From assembly GCA_027483745.1 (NCBI GenBank), contig JAIXTZ010000073.1, positions 1-14,586 on the forward strand: a stretch of DNA of 14,586 bases, read 5' to 3'. Source of the DNA: Lysobacteraceae bacterium. GTDB taxonomy: Bacteria; Pseudomonadota; Gammaproteobacteria; Xanthomonadales; Xanthomonadaceae. Of this stretch, positions 13,298 through 14,586 are shown piece after piece. The notes beneath the pieces are model-generated. The model did not search any database. It worked only from the letters and a program-made list of their open reading frames with translations, and was not told where the DNA came from. Numbering within the stretch: the stretch's first letter is position 1; each line of letters begins with the position of its first letter. The translations under genes and the position numbers were made by a program.

Positions 13298-14586
13298 GTG
13301 AATATCCTGATCCTGGGGGCGGGCCAAGTGGGCACCTCCGTGGCGGCCGCCTTGGCCTCCGAGAACAACGACATCACGGTCGTCGATACCGATCACCAGC
13401 GCCTCCGCGACCTCGCCGAGCGGCTCGACATCCGCACCGTGGTGGGGCACGGCTCGCTGCCCTCCGTGCTCTCGCATGCCGGCGCCGAGGAGGCGGAGCT
13501 GCTCGTGGCGGTGACGTCCAGCGACGAGGTCAACCTGCTGGCCTGCCAGATCGCCCAGTCGCGCTTCCGCACGCCGACGCGGGTCGCCCGCCTTCGCGAA
13601 TCCGAATACCTTGAGCTCGGCGTGCTGAAGGACCCGCGCACCTCCCCGGTCACGGCCGCCATCAGCCCCGAGAACCTGGTGGTCCGGCACATCGACCGAC
13701 TGATCGGCTATCCGGGCGCGCTGCAGGTGCTCGATTTCGCCCAGGGCCGCGCCCAGCTCGTGGCCGTTCGCGCCATCGAAGGCGGCGCCCTCGTGGGCCA
13801 CCAGTTGCGCGAACTGCGTAACCACCTGCCGGCCGGCGCCGACGCCCGTGTCGCCGCCATTTTCCGCCGCGGCAAGCCGGTGAAGCCAGAAGCGAGCACG
13901 GTCATCGAGATCGACGACGAGGTCTTCTTCCTTGCCGACCGCCGCCACATTCCGGCGGTGATGGCGGAGCTGCGCCGCATCGAGAAGAAGCCGACCCGTC
14001 GCGTGCTGATCGCCGGCGGCGGCAACATCGGCCGCAACCTCGCGAAAGCGTTGGAGAGCCGCTACTCGGTGAAGGTGATGGAGCGCTCACGAGAGCGCGC
14101 CCGCGCCATCGCCGAGGACCTGCTGAATTCCATCGTGCTGGTCGGCGACTGCGCCGACGAGGACCTGCTGCGCGAGGAGAACATCGACCAGACCGACATC
14201 TACTGCGCGCTGACCAACGACGACGAGGCCAACATCCTCTCGGCGATGCTGGCCAAGCGCCTCGGCTGCCCGCGCGTGCTGGCGCTGATCAACCGCCCGG
14301 CCTATGCCGAGCTGGTCGAAGGCGGCAGCATCGACATCGCCGTGAGCCCGCAGCAGGTGACGCTCGGTGCCCTGCTCGCGCACATCCGCGAGGGCGCGCC
14401 GGCCCAGGTGTACTCACTGCGCCGCGGCGTGGCGGAGGCCGTGGAGGTCGTCGCCCGCGGCGACCGACGCAGCTCGCAGGTGATCGGCCGCGGCCTCGAG
14501 GAGCTGGCCCTGCCGCCCTCGGCCACCATCGGCGGCATCGTCCGCGGCGACCAGCTGCTGATCGCCCACCACGACGTCGTCGTCGA
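13298..14586 (+). CDS. trkA: Trk potassium uptake regulator TrkA (3' end outside window)
   Basis: The frame is open from GTG 13298 to the right edge, 429 complete codons; the family is about 458 aa, so roughly 30 codons are missing. It has the duplicated RCK layout. The first NAD-binding RCK_N starts NILILGAGQVG (2-12, with acidic VVD at 28-30), and a first RCK_C covers about 140-220. A second RCK_N has RVLIAGGGNIGRNLA (235-249), and the second RCK_C begins near 365. TrkA is the peripheral cytoplasmic subunit that binds NAD(H)/ATP and gates TrkH/TrkG potassium channels. GTG is supported by the canonical N-terminus and by GAGGTG (13282-13287) 10 bases upstream. In many gammaproteobacteria trkA directly follows rsmB; here six genes separate them. 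Confidence 0.95.
   Translation, partial: MNILILGAGQVGTSVAAALASENNDITVVDTDHQRLRDLAERLDIRTVVGHGSLPSVLSHAGAEEAELLVAVTSSDEVNLLACQIAQSRFRTPTRVARLRESEYLELGVLKDPRTSPVTAAISPENLVVRHIDRLIGYPGALQVLDFAQGRAQLVAVRAIEGGALVGHQLRELRNHLPAGADARVAAIFRRGKPVKPEASTVIEIDDEVFFLADRRHIPAVMAELRRIEKKPTRRVLIAGGGNIGRNLAKALESRYSVKVMERSRERARAIAEDLLNSIVLVGDCADEDLLREENIDQTDIYCALTNDDEANILSAMLAKRLGCPRVLALINRPAYAELVEGGSIDIAVSPQQVTLGALLAHIREGAPAQVYSLRRGVAEAVEVVARGDRRSSQVIGRGLEELALPPSATIGGIVRGDQLLIAHHDVVV

Noticed and set aside
13393..14037. Minus-strand open frames opposite trkA
   Set aside because: The plus strand has the full TrkA RCK motifs in one uninterrupted frame from GTG 13298. The opposite frames have no domain pattern.
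1..14586. CRISPR array, insertion sequence, prophage or tRNA gene
   Set aside because: I saw no regularly spaced repeats, transposase or integrase motifs, or tRNA cloverleaf patterns by eye. A tRNAscan-SE or ISfinder run was not possible here.

Overview
The window is high-GC, densely packed gammaproteobacterial chromosome. Gene content, protein similarity and the divergent LysM/def arrangement fit the Xanthomonadales (Lysobacterales; Lysobacter, Luteimonas or Pseudoxanthomonas-like). That placement is an inference from recognisable families, not from a search. Most of the window is the conserved housekeeping neighbourhood known around def-fmt-rsmB-trkA and dprA-smg-topA. I saw no tRNA, rRNA, CRISPR array, insertion sequence or phage gene. 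No gene-free gap exceeds about 155 bases.

Left part, minus strand, read from right to left: a secreted LysM-domain protein (5474-4353), dprA (4291-3095), smg (3090-2617), two tandem paralogous membrane proteins of GYF_2-RDD architecture (2493-1459 and 1462-176), and the first 20 codons of topA (60-1). The last RDD protein carries an extra C-terminal type IV pilin-like module, which is the most unusual protein here. Central part, plus strand, divergent from the LysM gene: def (5628-6131), fmt (6131-7078) and rsmB (7075-8400). These are tightly overlapped and cover N-formylmethionine removal, initiator tRNA formylation and 16S rRNA m5C967 methylation.

Right part: rsmB is followed by a convergent minus-strand operon of a small PepSY protein, an OmpR/PhoP-type response regulator and a PhoQ-like sensor kinase (10691 down to 8405). 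A divergent secreted protein with two PepSY repeats (10809-11261) faces that operon. Then come two divergent glycosyltransferases, a WaaE/KdtX-like GT2 (12070-11294) and a GT4 (12124-13266). Last is trkA (GTG start at 13298), which runs off the end about 30 codons short of its usual length. In E. coli and Pseudomonas trkA directly follows rsmB, so the signalling and glycosyltransferase block of about 4.9 kb looks like an insertion into that synteny.

Regulatory structure seen by eye includes several perfect inverted repeats: in the topA and dprA leaders, at the rsmB/kinase convergence, and inside the 3' end of the GT2 coding sequence. There are also a few candidate promoters, one of which predicts a leaderless GT2 message. 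No clearly new multi-gene system is proven. The pilin-tailed RDD protein and the PepSY/two-component locus are the best candidates for a closer look.
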